Assembly: GCA_023055505.1 (NCBI GenBank)
Contig: JALIRH010000038.1
Location: 4,906,327 to 4,970,326 of the forward strand
Direction: 5' to 3'
DNA: 64,000 nucleotides
DNA from: Callipepla californica brunnescens
Lineage: Eukaryota > Chordata > Aves > Galliformes > Odontophoridae
Part shown: one piece after another, positions 49,267 to 62,415 of the stretch
How positions within the stretch are numbered: position 1 is the first letter of the stretch
How the letters are laid out: every line of letters starts with the position of its first letter
Translations under genes and position numbers: made by a program
Notes under the pieces: generated by a model
What the model was told of the DNA's origin: nothing
The model's database searches: none
Seen by the model: the letters and a program-made list of their open reading frames with translations, nothing else

Positions 49267-50796
49267 ATCTGCATTTTTTGGAATACATAAAGCTCTAATT
49301 TTATATAGTGTTAGGTCCTAGCCCTACTAAATATTCCAAAGAATTCTCAAAGAAATAAATATAGTTACATTACATCTTTACTGATTAAATTATTAAAGCA
49401 CATGACCATTAAAGAGAAATAATGTTCCACATGCCTTCTAAATCAGTTTTATTCTAAATGTTATTACGAAAATAAGATAGAAAAGCATTTATTTTCCTAC
49501 TCTCAATTCTTCACATTATAACATCAGAAAAAAATGTTTCTGATGAAAAAGATCTAATTTTACTAAAGTGCTAATACAAATCATCAGAATTTCAAGAGAA
49601 AAAAAGTATTTGCATTCTTCTCTAGAATAAGAATAATGAAACTAATGAACATGTGCTTTAACTTGAACTAGTAACTGTTAACCTTTTCTAAAGAATATTT
49701 GACAGAAAGTGAGAGCCTACATAAACAAACTTTCCTGGTCCATGGGACTCTGAGAGTTAAAAACATTTTCAGATGTCAGATTTTAATTTGCAGAATATCT
49801 GACTACCTATTAGACTAACTATGAAGCTCAGCTAGCAAGTGAATTAAAAAAATAGATAAATAAAATAAATAAAATAAAATAAAATAATAACTTATTTTTA
49901 GAAAGCATGTTTCCAGAATAGCAGATAAATGGATAGCTATTGCCTTGATGTTGTTTCTGAATAGTTTACCTTCTTAGAGATCTTAAAATGGGATTGTTTA
50001 CCAGTAATGAGTTTTCCCTAGGTGGTCAGAAGCTTTTGAAGACATGTAGTGTGTTGAAAGTTCTTGTCTTGTAGCCTATATATACTTGTATTTTGCCTGT
50101 AAACCATACAGAGAACTCTTGCAGGAAAATGGAAAAAAATGTACTTCATTGTGAATTATTTTATTTTGTTTTTTAATCCTTCCTCTGGAATATTTCTTTA
50201 AGTACTTGGGTTAATTTTGAAGTTCATTAAGATACTTAAACTTAGTTGCACATAATGAGAGGGCCAGATAAATAATTAAAATTGCAACTCAGAGATACTA
50301 TTTTAGATTTTACTTTGCAAGTTTGAATAAAGATTTTAGATTTTTATCCTTGCAAGTTTGAATAAAGAACAGAACTGTTTTTTATAAATCTTTAGTTGCT
50401 GTAGAATAACGAAGACAGCAAAGCTTTGCACCTCTTTGGATATCATGTCCTGTATAAAATGCCAAGTGTATGAAATGGAGAACAGTAGATGTCTGGTACA
50501 TTAGGGACATAGGTTTTGTGTACAATCCCACAACAGTGTGTCTGACATTGAAAGAAGAAATAAAATGTGTAGTTAGTGGGGTTCTAGACCACTGCTTCTG
50601 AACAGGATACCTAGGACAGCCCTTTCTGGGAGCACCAAGGCACACTGAAATATTTAGGCAATGTTTGGTGAGAGGTTGATGGGAATATAGTTCACAAACT
50701 CAGTGTTATGTTAGATCAGTTTGAGAAGGTGCATTGGAGAGGGAATGTTCAAATAGTGTGAATCTGAAAGAGCTGGAATGGAATCAAAGCAAAACA
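49209..50796. other. CT-rich tract then unique AT-rich DNA
   Basis: CT dinucleotides extend to 49266 and an AAAT/AAAAT microsatellite lies at 49853-49888. No gene is recognised. Confidence 0.5.
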
Positions 50797-50967
50797 TGGA
50801 ATCATAGAATAGTTTGGGTTGGAAGGGACCTTTAAGATCATCTAGTTCCAATACCCCTGCTGTAGGCAGGAGCACCTCCCATTTTAACAGATTGCTCAAA
50901 TCCCCATCCAGCCTGGACTTGAATGCCTTCAGGGAGGGGGCATCCACAACCTCTCTGGGCAACCTTG
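50797..50967 (-). mobile_element. CR1 LINE 3' fragment
   Basis: GGAATCATAGAATAGTTTGG and GGTTGGAAGGGACCTTTAAG are followed by reversed CR1 to CCTCTCTGGGCAACCTT. It is well preserved. Its truncated 5' end touches the CR1 RT fragment that runs the other way. Confidence 0.88.
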
Positions 50968-51757
50968 CAGCTTAAACTGGGGGAAAAGAGAGAAACATGC
51001 AGGAAGTGGAGGCAGGGTTGTGTAGCCCAGGAAGAATACAGGGATGTTATCCTCATGTGCGGCGATAAGATCAGGAAAGGCCCAGATGAAGCTGAATTTG
51101 GCAAGGGATGTGAAAAATAACAAGAACATGTTCTACAGGTACATAGGTAGGAAGAAACAGACCAAGGAGAGTGTTCCCCCTCTTATTAATGAAGATGGAG
51201 AACTGGCTTCCTCAGACATGGAAAAAGTTGAGGTGCTCAATAAGTGCTTTGCCTCAGTCTTCACTGGTGCTTGGCTTCCCATGTCTGCCAGGACCCTGAA
51301 CCTCTAAGTGTGGGTGAAAGGACCAGATTCCATCCCACTACAACACTAAAATAAGTCCAAGGCATCCTCATGAAACTGAATGCATGTAAGAACATGGGTC
51401 TGGATGATATGCAACCCAGGGTTCTGAGAGAGATGGCTGATGTGGTTGACAAGCTGCTTTCCATCATATTTGAAAAGTCATGGCTGTTGGGTGAAATTCC
51501 TGGTGACTGGAAAAAGGGAAACAATATTCCCAAGTGTAAAAAAGGGAGGAAGGATGACCCAGGAAACTATAGGCCAGTGAACTTCACCTCTGTACCTGTG
51601 AAGATCATGGATCAGATCCTCCTGGTTACCATGTTAAGGTACATATGAGACAGAGGTGATCTGAGACAGCAAGTATGGAGTCACCAATTGCCTGACCAAT
51701 CTGATGGCCTATGATGACATTGGTGGACAGGGGAAGAGCAAGATCTTTATAATGCAG
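50968..51757 (+). pseudogene. CR1 reverse-transcriptase ORF fragment (5' half)
   Basis: The fragment carries part of CR1 ORF2, which in intact elements encodes an endonuclease and reverse transcriptase for target-primed reverse transcription. Recognisable CR1 blocks, in two frames, are [16 protein letters not shown] (from about 51098), ASVFTG, then PRVLREMADVV, FEKSW, GDWKKGN and PGNYRPV (51409-51575). These lie at the start of the RT fingers and palm. It ends at TGACATTGGTGGACAGGGG before the catalytic YXDD region. Frameshifts and stops make it a dead fragment. Confidence 0.85.
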
Positions 51758-52014
51758 TCATTGTTATAACTTATTCAAAACAAACAAACAAACAAAATAT
51801 TTATTCATTTGACTATCTAATGAGATCATAATACAACTTTTTTCCCATTCTGCATAATCCTGTTTTCATCGTGAGAGAATCTAAAGAGAAAATTAAAATG
51901 GCATCTTGGACCTGAGCAATCTTAACTCTTTCATAAAAGAAAAAGTGTAGTCAAAACATGAGAAGGAGTGAGAATTTGAAGCATATGTAGCAGAGTGTGA
52001 ATGTAACATCACAG
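51758..52014. other. Unique DNA with CAAA repeat
   Basis: A short AAAC run lies near 51777-51798. Nothing else is recognised. Confidence 0.5.
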
Positions 52015-52203
52015 TGTAGGTGATGCAGCACCGGAACAGGTTTCCCAGAGAGGTTGCAGATTCTTCTTTTCTGGAGATGTTTCAACCCCTGCCTGGACAC
52101 CTACCTGTGCAACCTGGTCTAGGGAGCCTGTTTTGGCAGGGAGGTTGGACTCAGTGATCTCTAGGGGTCCTTTCCAACCCCTACAATTCTGTGATTCTGT
52201 GAA
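52015..52203 (+). mobile_element. CR1 LINE 3' end
   Basis: CCCAGAGAGGTTGCAG, GGAGGTTGGACTCAGTGATC and CAATTCTGTGATTCTGTGA form an intact CR1 terminus on the plus strand, about 190 bp long. Confidence 0.88.
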
Positions 52204-55200
52204 TAGGTTTAAATGTGTTAACCTAAATTTCATCCCCCTGAAAGTATCATTTTGCATCAAACTGCAGCATAGACACAAAGTTTATTAATGCAAACACTGT
52301 TTTTAAGCATTTAGGTTTTTTTGGTTGCATAACTTAAAAAAATAAATTAATGTATTATATGATATTTTGGATCTGAAAACATATATAAATACTGATGTAT
52401 TTAAAAACCATATTTAAATCTTCAAATAATGTTAAGCTTAAAGTTGTAAGGTGTCAACACAGAATACCTTTGCTCAGATTAAAGAAAACCATTAAATACT
52501 TCCTCAGTAAAGTTTATTGACTTAAGCACATGCTTAAAGACATTTGTGTTTAAAAGCTGCTTCTCAAGAAGACCTGTTTTACTGAATGCCAAATTTAATT
52601 TTATGACACAATGTGTTGATTTGGTCTCTCAAAATTAATACAATTATATCACAAATCATAGAAAGGATAAATGAAATATGCTGTGTTCCTGAAACCCAGA
52701 GACTCTTGGAATCTGATGAATTCAAAGTGAGAAAAGGAAAAATACCAGAAATAGAATAAAACTTGTGATCACATTCTTAGAAAATATTATAACTTCTTTG
52801 GAGAAAATGGAGGTTATCCTTTCGAAGAAGTAATTCATCTTTAACAAAGGTTTGTGATTTCTATTCCTAACCTGTGATAATAAAGATCTAGAGAAATTCA
52901 AACTGCCCAACCTGTTTGTGTGGCTCACAAAAAAAAAAAAAAAAAAAAAAAGGAGAAAAAAAGGAAAAAAGCACAAATGCCTTCGCATTCTGCTGATTAT
53001 ATCAAACACTTCTTCAACCTGCCCTGCACCCTGTTGACAGCAGTGCTAAAATTTTTGTAGGATAATACAGTCATGAGGCCCTCAGCAAGCCCAATACTCT
53101 GTCTTTGGTGTCAGGATTAAACTGAATCTGCTCCCTTGTCCTTCTGGGAATGCATCATCACAGCATCTTACTTCAGCGATGCACTGCAACTATATATCAT
53201 CACAGGATTGTCAGTCAGGAGATGGCACCATCTTGGGTGAACTGATCCAAAAGCAGGTTCAGTTTAATTACAGGACAGAAGGTGTTCTGATGTTTCTTGG
53301 AGAAAAAAAACATTTGTGCCAAAAATGGATATGCTTTTCATTGCAGCGCAGTCTTCGCAGTGTGGTGGCCTGACAAATACACTGAAGCATCTGAAGAGAG
53401 ATCACACAGACTTTGTCAAGTAGATGTTTCACCAACATATTTGCAACAGAAACACTACTGCTTCCTGGTGATAAGAGAGCCTTAAAATCTTAATACTTTT
53501 TTTAAAGAAAAATTGAGTACTTCACCAATGGAAGTTCAATTTATCACAGATTTTAGCAGTATGGTCTAAAGACAGATATAGAACAAAGCATTGTATACAT
53601 GCTGCATATATATAAATGTTTATATAAATGTGGGGTCTGTATGTTTAAATTTCAATACTTCTCCCATATATGCTTTTTTTAGTGTCTCTCTATAAATACA
53701 CATATATGTGAAAATTAATACATAAGCAATAAAATAGATGCAGTCCTTGATGTGTTATCATTCTGATGTAAAAATAAATCTATTTGATAGTATTACCAGA
53801 GTATCTGGTACTAGATTTTTTCAGTGACAGCACACTAGTACTGAATTATAAAGCTGTTAAGAAGATGGAGTATTTGGCTCCTGGGTTACATCCAGGCTTT
53901 GGTGGAGGGGATGAAGCCTTACCTTTTAAGCGTTCTCGTATGTTTCTATAGTTGTGGAACTAATGTTGTGATTTTTTAAATTATTATTAATAAAAATGAA
54001 TGGGTAAAATATTGGGATTATGAAATAAGATGAATATTCATTGACAGAGATTATCATTGTAGGAATTTTAGAAGTTTCTACTTTATCACACTAAGTAGCA
54101 AAGTTCTTAGGAATCAAATAAAACTTACTGTTTTGGGCTTGTGCAAGCAGAATAAAAGCTCTGTTGAATTTACAATCCAGAAAAGGCAGTTAAAATTAAG
54201 AGAAAGTGTAAGCATAGAAGCAGAAAGATCTGCTCCACACTATTCTTAGATTTTGGGACTTTGCTTTGTTTTGTTTTCTTTTTTTTTTTATGTTTTTGTT
54301 CTTTCCCAATTTATTTTAGATTTCTCAGTGGGGACAATGTCGAGGATAGATAATGGGATGAAAAATAATAAAGGATACAGAGCTTAGAGATTTGGGGTCA
54401 GGTCCAAATACTCTGGGTTGTAGGGAATGAGCCACACAGTAAGTTACTTCAGGGACAAAACATTCTCTGTATAATCTTCAAGAAAAAATAGAAATGAAAC
54501 CAGCTCTCCAAAATAAGTCTGTAGAGAGATCAGCTCTCTTTTTCTCTCCTTATTTTTTTCCTGCAGCAGCTGTCCTGTTTTTTTGTCTGTTTGTTTCTTC
54601 TTGTTTGTTTGTTTTGTTTTGTTTTGTTTGTTTTTGTTTTGCCTGGCTTACTCCTGTAATTCTTTTCTTGGGTATCATGAGGTTTAAGAAGAGCTGGTGC
54701 ATGGGGAAGGGATTCCCCCAGAGAATATGGTTGCACCTGTCATTTCTCTAGCTAGTGAAATACTGTACACAGACAACAACAACAACACAACAAACTAATT
54801 ACAGGGAGGATTTCAGTATAATTGCACCTTCCATTGTATCTGTTAGTGTATACCAAATACTAATCAGATGTGAAAACAAGTAGGAAGGTGTGTTCATGAA
54901 AACATAGCTCTTTGCAGGGCAAAGTTGTTATTAACACAGAAAACTGTTCAAATTAAAATTCAAAGTGAATACTTCCTTGCTGTGAATAAGGAGAATCAGA
55001 GTAGAGGTCAAGAGTCCTACATGCTCATTGCCTGCAGTCTTGTCGTGGGATCATCAAGATCAAGGACCTCAGAGCACATAGCTCTTATCATCTGACTTGT
55101 ACACTGGGGTTGATGCTCGTACAGAAGAGAGCATAGGGAAGGGAAAGGTAAAGAGACTTAGAGATACTTTACAGAGGTTTTAAAATGTAATTTGTATGTC

Positions 55201-57509
55201 CATTCAGACCTAGGAGCTTGGACAGGTTGTGAGATCTTTCACTTAAGATGCAATAGAAATTAACTAGGCATTGAGACAAATGGCCCAGATTACCCACCAG
55301 ACTAATTTTATTTATTTATCTATTTGAGCTATTGTTTCGAACTGTTGGCAATATATCAATCTATGAAAATCATCACTGTCCTGCTATATACTCAGCTGAT
55401 GTTTTCATAGTTAACTTCAATACCGTCTGTGTAAAAAAAACCGTTTTTGAATGAAAGCTTAGATTCTGCAGTGTAAATTGTAAAATATAATTTAAAAGGA
55501 GAACAATTAAACTAAGAAGGGAAGTATGTCTGCTAATATATTCATTACTTAAATGGAAGGCAGTAGAGTTAAAAGAGAAATTGGGGGAAAAGAAAAAAAA
55601 GAAAAGAACCTAATTTCTGGAATAAATTGAGGTATGCTACCCCTTCCTAATATGGCTTCCCCTTCCTTTCCCTTCCACCTGCATATGTTACATATTTTGA
55701 CAATTTAAGCAACACAGGGAAGCTTCTGCTATTCTCAACTTTTATTTTTTTCCAGTCTGTATATTCTTTTACTGTTTGAATGTAAAGTTTTGTGGCATAG
55801 CATGCTGCTTTTATCATATAGTTTGCTTTAACTGATAGAGACATTCTGTTTGTTGAAGTTCTGCTGTTGTACTGCTGTCTGCAAGTATAAAGCTCAAAGA
55901 AATGGAAGAGGAGAGAGTATGTAATTATATAACATATTGGTTTTGCTATTTCTTATTATTTTATTTGATTTTATTTTACTGAAAAGTGAAGAATGACGGA
56001 CAGGGCAGAGATACAAAGATTAGTGTGATTCTTGATTTGTTTTGTATTCATGTTAGAAAACAGTGGAGTGACTACCTCTGAGTGTTTCTCTCCCTACCCA
56101 GTCCTGTGACAGGAACATCAAGAAAACTTGTTTTTCACTTGTGTTTTAAAATGTCTACCAGAGTCCTATCCTGTTCATTCTGAGGTACTGAGCAGCTATA
56201 AAAGCATTATATAATTCCAATACAAATTATATAATAAACCTTTCCTAAAACAAGGATTCTGTGCTATTTGAAGAATAAATGCTAGCAGCAATTCACTAAC
56301 AAATACATGTAGAGTAAGATAACATTCAGATTGTATTAAATAGGTGCATGGAACACTGGTTTATTCAGGTGTACAGGCATGCAGAGACAAACGTTTTGTG
56401 CAATTTCACTCCTCAGTTCATACAGCCTTGCATTGACTTCTACATATTTGAGTTTTACATCAGCAGTACAAAATAACTCTGCTGCCCACCTGTTACAGAA
56501 AAGGCACTGCACACGAATTTGAAGAAACTAAGATCTACGTGTATCCATGGGAATTTCTCAGTAAAATCATTTGGCACATACTAAATACCTGAGATATTTG
56601 ACATAGTTCATACTTCTTCCTTGATTTTGTTACTTGTTCTTCTTCAGTGTAGGAACCATACTGTAAAAGCAGTTACTCAACAGGCTGCTAAGATTAAAAG
56701 TCACAGCCTTAGAAACAACCCCATTTTCATCATATCAAGCATATCATCCTGTCTCCTGCTTTACTTAGCTGAAGGAGAGAGAACAAAACTGGGGCAAATC
56801 TGAAAAAACAAGATTACTGTTATTGGTAGAAACATGACATGCATTACTTTAAAAGAACCAGTGGTGTTACTCTGGTAGACTTTTCCTAAAATGTTATGAG
56901 CCACCTGAAACTTGGGGAAATTCAGTAAAAGGATATTAACGCTCCCTAGTTTTTAGTGTATTATAGTCACAAAACACCTAACAAACATTAATCAAATATC
57001 ATGAGTGCTGTGAGATAGTGATCCATTATTATTCTCAATCAACAAAAGAACCTTTAAAAACAAAAGTAAGTTAAGGTTGAAAGTGCATTTGAGTGGAATC
57101 CAATTAAGTAGTCTCACCTGACACTTGCCATTTTAGCAGCAACTTTCCCTACACCGTGGCGAACAATCAAGAGATCAGGACAGTGCTGCACTAGGAACTG
57201 ATGTTACCTCATACATATTGTACACCTTGCTGGGATGTCACATAATATATTTTTATTCTATTAGGAGTTATCCACTGCTATGGAACCCAGTACTTTATGT
57301 TGCTACATTCATCTGAAAATTTTGAGACCACTTCTGTGGTCAAGAGAGTCTTTGAAAATGTTTGCTTCAACTTCCACAGTCATGAACTGAAACAGATTCA
57401 GGTGAAGAGAGTTGGCACCAGTTATACAGTTTCATGATCTGTCTGATCGTGAAAAAATAAAAATGACCGGGATACGAAGATTTCAATAAACAAGTATATA
57501 GTATATGAC
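52204..57509. other. Unique AT-rich DNA, no gene recognised
   Basis: An A run of about 23 lies near 52927-52950, and T/G-rich microsatellites at 54578-54641. The stretch 53030-53480 is less AT-rich but shows no coding similarity that I can name. Confidence 0.5.
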
Positions 57510-58103
57510 ACTAGGAAGCTATTCAAGAGAAGTGTGGCCAACATGTTGAGAGAGTGGATTCTGCCCCTCTACTCTGCTCTCATGTGACTCCACCCTGGAG
57601 TGTTGAGTCCAGTTCTTGGTCCCCCAACACAAGATGGACATCGAGCTGTTGGAGTAGGCACAGAGGAGGGCTACAAAGATGTTCAGATGGCTGAAAAACC
57701 CTTACAAGGACATGCTGAGAGATCTAGGGTTCTTCAGCCTGAAGAGTAGGCTACAAAAGGACCTTACAGTGACCCTCTAGTACCTGAAGGGGGTCTACAG
57801 CAATGTTGATGAGGGAATTTTTAACAAGGACATATAGTGACAGGATGAGGGGAAATGGCTTTAACCAAAAAGAGTAGATTTAGACTGAATATTCAGTAGG
57901 AATTCTTTACTGTGACAGTTATGAGATCCTGGACTAGGCTGCCCAGAGAGGCTGTGGATGCCCCTTCCCAGGAGGCATTCAAGGCCAGGCTGGATGGAGC
58001 TTTGAGCAACCTGGTAGAATGGGAGATGTTCCTGCCTACAGCAGAGGTATTGGAACTAGATGATCTCTGAGGTCCCTTCCAACTCAAACCATTTCTATGA
58101 TTT
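57510..58103 (+). mobile_element. CR1 LINE 3' portion (~0.6 kb)
   Basis: CACCCTGGAGTGTTGAGTCC, GGGTTCTTCAGCCTGAAGAG, GCCCAGAGAGGCTGTGGATG and GGAACTAGATGATCTCTGAG follow in CR1 order, with the terminus at CATTTCTATGATT. Confidence 0.88.
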
Positions 58104-59768
58104 AAAGAGTGCTAATGATGATACAATACTTTATTATAAAATTATTCATGTTTAACTGTATAGTCTTTGAATTTAAAGATCTTTTTATAAGTGCATATCA
58201 TTTAACTGTCTGATACTAATATTTACTCAGGTCAGAATGATGTGTGTATTACTGCTTCTGTGGTTAATATATGTTAATTCAACTTTCTATCAGACGATAG
58301 ACTCAAGTGAAAAATTAATTATAACTTTAAAAGTCACATGAAACGCCTGAGTGCTTAATTTGTTTCTGACTGCTGGTTGTTTTTATTATTATATCTTGTC
58401 TAATCTTATAACTTGGTTATTCAGTTGAAACATTCATAGATATATTTTGGAATACTAGGTCATTATCAGAAACTGTTTCAAGAAAGCTTAACAGTCATAT
58501 CATGTAAACATCTATCCTACAATTAAAACTCAATTAATATGTTTGTAGCAAACATTTGATGTTTAGGCTGTATACAAAAATTGCCTATTGAAATCTAAGT
58601 TTAATCCCTATTAGAAACACTTTGATTTAAATTTGATCACAAATCTTTATCTCCACCTTACATCTTAAACGTAAAAAATAGCTCAAGAAGCAACATTTTA
58701 ATCACAGAATATCTTTAGCTCATCTAGATCAGTCATGAAAAAGCTATGTTACTGTAGCACTGTGCACACAAGGGCAAAAACAATAACAAAGCTACATCAA
58801 AAAATACAACAAATAAACAAGCAAGCAAACAAAAACATATATCCAAAGTGAGTAGCTGCTGTGCTTTTAAAATGCTGTCTCGTTTCCCTCTCCTGTTTGG
58901 AAAAGCATTAGATAAGCCAACTCATCCACTGAGTACTTCAGAAAATCCAGGCAGTCCTGCCTGTGAAATCAGGATTTAAAGGAATAAAAGTAGCAGGATT
59001 GGACCCAGGACTAATATGAGCTACTGACAGGCTGAACTGTGTCCCTGGTGGACTTACACATTTGGAAGTTGATGGCAATGGTGACATTACTGAAAGGCAA
59101 AAGAGAGTATAAAACATCTGCTGGGTAAGAGAGCAAAACAAAACTGGTATGTGCCCCAGAAGGGCTGTAAAGAGAAATGGGGTTAACATCCATAGCAAAT
59201 GCAAGAGGAAGTGATTCTCTCAAAAACTAAACAAGGTGAAATTAAGCCTGAGACTAGTGATCTGCATTAATTATAGAGATAAGAGAACACAGTAAAAAAC
59301 AGACTTTGTTGACAGGAAAAAAAAAAAAGAAGAAAGAATGAAAAGAAAGAAATTAGAGAAGGATAGCAGCTGTAAATTTTAATAACTGCTTTTCAAGATG
59401 TGGATTTCCTCCGGCAGAATAAAAGGCAGGGTAAATTCACCACCTTCTCATGTCTCCTCTCCTCACCCTTACATTACTGGGATGAGAATGTTCAGGAAAT
59501 ATTACATGAACAAGAAATTCTAGGCAGGCAGTGTAGTTGAGCTTTTCTTCACAAGCTTTCTTTTAAGAGCAGATTGAAATAGTACATATGTATCCTTTTG
59601 TATCATGTGAAGGGCTCTGTAGGACCTGACTGTTCCCAATGCCAAACCTTCTGACCATAGCCAAATCAAGTATGCTTAGTATGGTCTTCCACAAGTGTAT
59701 GGTAATAGTTGCACCTGAGTGTAGTCTCTTCTCCAGTTTTAGGAATAAGATAGCAATATCTATATAGA
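58104..59768. other. Unique AT-rich DNA
   Basis: Nothing is recognised. Two overlapping minus-strand ORFs of 70-88 codons near 59.0-59.2 kb have no known similarity. Confidence 0.5.
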
Positions 59769-60015
59769 TGACTCTGAAAGTAATGCCCCCTATTTATTTC
59801 CATGGAAACTAAAACAGATACCAAAAGCACAATGACAGTATTTGATAGAGCAAATTATCAGTTACAAAACATGATTTTTCTTCATAGTTACCACCATCAG
59901 CTATGCTTTTTTGACCAGCCATGAACAAGAGCCTGTATGCTGTACTTGTAAAATCTGTTCCTGTGGAGATGACCTACGGTTTTACAGCTGATGTAATTGC
60001 ATCAATGCTAGGAAA

Positions 60016-60275
60016 ATCATAGAATCATAGAGTAATTAAGGTTGGAAAAGACGACCAAGATCATCTAGTCCAACCTCAACCCATCACCCCAGTGCCCACT
60101 ATACCATGTCCCTCAGTGCTACATCTATACATTTCTTGAAAGCTCCAGGGATGGTGACTGTACCACCTCTCTATTTCAATGAATTATCAGTCTTTCTGAG
60201 AATAAAGTTTTCCTAATATCCAGCTTGAACTTTCCCTGGGGCAACTTGAGGCCATTATCTCTCATCCTAAAATTT
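60016..60275 (-). mobile_element. CR1 inserted in the mariner
   Basis: AATCATAGAATCATAGAG, GGTTGGAAAAGACGACCAAG and ATCATCTAGTCCAACC form a fresh-looking CR1 terminus, followed by 260 bp of reversed CR1. Mariner sequence lies on both sides, so the CR1 is the later insertion. Confidence 0.85.
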
Positions 60276-60323
60276 TGCCCAAACAGTCCAGGTTTCACAT
60301 GGACAAATGGAAGTTTGAAGGCA

Positions 60324-60569
60324 CTAAATCTGAACTACAAGGTGGATGGTAGGACAGTCCAGACAAGACTGGCAATATGTTCCACAGCCTTCAAAATAGG
60401 TACGGGGCCTAACATTACCATGTTTCAAGAGAAAGGTTGTCTTTGGCTTCACTCTGGAAGTTTGAGCCTCCAGCTTAAATCGGTATTGTGATGTAGTTAT
60501 CTGAATCAATGCTTTATATATGTTCCAGGGAATCCAGAAGGATTGCCCATTTCCTATTCCAAAAGGCAA
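60324..60569 (-). pseudogene. Mariner transposase fragment
   Basis: An 81-codon open stretch holds FKLEAQTSRVKPKTTFLLKH and then GNVRPR, the segment around the second catalytic Asp of mariner transposases, which here reads Gly. It is flanked by frame breaks and has no activity. Confidence 0.7.
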
Positions 60570-61493
60570 TGCATATCACTCTACTCACTGAGGGCTATGT
60601 CATGAACTTTTTTGATGGGGAATTCACATATCATCACTGTGAGCTGCCATTTTGACTCCAGCTTGTAGTGGTGACACAACATCTCATCACTGGTAACAAT
60701 GCAATCCAGGAAACTGTCACTCCTAGCCTTGTAGGTCTATAGGTTCCAAATATGATATTCTTTCTGTTCATATATGAGCATTTGTGAAAGCCACCTGGTG
60801 CAAACACTGCAATATTCCAATTTTGCTTTTTTGCTCCTAATCTGTCAATTTACGCAGATGAACTGATTGGCATGCTCCTCATTTTCTAGTGACAGCTGTG
60901 AATGGCAATCTGGAACATCACTCGTCTTTCACATCACTATTACTATTGCTGAAACACACCACTCATTGCCTCACAATGCTCAAATCCACTCTTTGATCTC
61001 CATAAATATTCAGTAAGCATCAATGAATGTCACTGGTGTGACCTTTTTCACACGGACTGATTCAATTACACACTTTTGCTTCACGCACATTTCCATGTCA
61101 GACACCATTTTGTCAGACTGCCTATCCACTGACTTCTGTTGTACAGCAACAAAATTAAATGTAATATTAGTGGGAATCTCAGCTTCTACTGCCATACCGC
61201 CAACATCCTCCTCTGACATTTGGGACAGAAGAATAAGATAGGAGGCATTATTTTTCAGTCAGCCCCTGTATAACATGGCATAAGATATGATAACATGAGA
61301 ATGCGTGAACTGAAGAGAAGGCCTAGAAATTACTGTTCTGGTTAATGGCTTAGGGACAACTTTCAAAGGAAATTTTCAAGACTGGGACCCTTGTTTCATG
61401 GTGACACTATGTAATACATAGCTATCTTATCATCTGCACCACTGACCCTCAACACTGCAGTGTGGTTCTGATTCATCCTCACACTGTTAAACA

Positions 61494-62036
61494 GCATAGA
61501 ATTATTGAATCATAGAATTGTTTCAATCTGAAGGGAAACTTAAGGGTCACCTAGTTCAACTCCACTTCAGTGTACATGGATATCTGGAGATAGATCAGGT
61601 TGCTCAGAGACTTGTTCTGCCTGGCCTAGAATGTCTCCAAGAATGGGGCATCCACCACTTCTCTGGGAAACCTATTCCAGTGCCTCACCACTCTTACTGT
61701 AGGATAACTTCTTCCTTATACCCAGTCTAAATCTCCTCTCCTTTAGTTCAAAACCATTTGCTGTTGTCTTATTGCAACAGACCCTGCTGAAGAGTCTGTC
61801 CTCTTCATTATTACTCCTCTCTTTAGATATTGAAAGGTTGCTATGATGTCTCCCCATAGATCTCTCTTCTACAAACTGAACAGCCACAATTTTCTCAGCC
61901 CGTCTTTACACGGGAGGTGTTCCATTCCATGGAGCATTTTTGTGTCCCTGTTATCCAGCAGGTCTTTCTTGTACTGAGGACTTCACATCTGGATGCAGTA
62001 CCCTACTGAGGTCTCACCAGCTCAGAGTAGAGGAGC
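61494..62036 (-). mobile_element. Outer CR1 of a three-layer nest, left piece
   Basis: The reversed CR1 terminus (GAATTATTGAATCATAGAAT) is followed by about 540 bp, ending CTCACCAGCTCAGAGTAGAG. The CR1 sequence due next (CTCC...GACCTGCTGGCC) appears only at about 63142, after the inserted elements. Confidence 0.85.
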
Positions 62037-62415
62037 AGAATCACAGAACCACAGGGGTTAGAAGGAACCTCTAGAGATCATCAAGTCCAAACCCTCTGTC
62101 ATAGTAGGTACCCTACAACAGATTGCACAGATAGTTGTCCAGACAGGTCTTGAATATCTCCAGAGAAGGAGAATTCACAGCCTCCCTGGGCAGCCTGTTC
62201 CAGTCTCCCTCACACTCACCATGAAGAAGTTCCTTCGCATACTGGTGCATAACTTCCTATGCTCAAGTTTATGGCCATTTTCCCTTGTCCTGTCACCACA
62301 GATCTATGAAAAGAGGTTGGCCATGTCCATTTTGACTCCTACACTTAAGATATTCATAAATATTTATCAGATCCCCTCTTAGTCTTCTTTTCCCTAGGCT
62401 AAACAGATCCAGGTT
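62037..62415 (-). mobile_element. Middle CR1 of the nest, left piece
   Basis: A second CR1 terminus (AATCACAGAACCACAGGGG, then GATCATCAAGTCCAAACC) opens inside the first element. It runs to CCTAGGCTAAACAGATCC, where an LTR-like segment cuts it. Confidence 0.85.

Larger units (their letters stand above)
59769..61268 (-). mobile_element. Full-length dead Galluhop-like mariner, split by CR1
   Basis: Inverted ends GACTCTGAAAGTAATGCC (left) and the reverse complement of GGCATTATTTTTCAGTC (right) bound about 1.24 kb of mariner once the CR1 at 60016-60275 is removed. The transposase reads on the minus strand and would cut and paste the element using a D,D34D triad. The first Asp survives (VTSDEM, near 60697). 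The second is lost: HGNVRPR stands where mariners have HDNARPH (near 60417-60422). The third remains in another frame (SSDLVPSNFH, near 60320). Frameshifts and stops are many, so no transposase can be made. Confidence 0.75.

Noticed and set aside
49020..49321. Four ORFs rich in PFPSL or KGREG repeats
   Set aside because: Translations of the CCCTT array. Its period of five leaves all frames open.
53030..53485. Less AT-rich segment considered as a processed pseudogene
   Set aside because: No continuous frame, poly-A tail or recognised protein similarity.
58938..59223. Two overlapping minus-strand ORFs of 70-88 codons
   Set aside because: Hydrophobic stretches only, with no motif, no start context and no repeat or exon signature.
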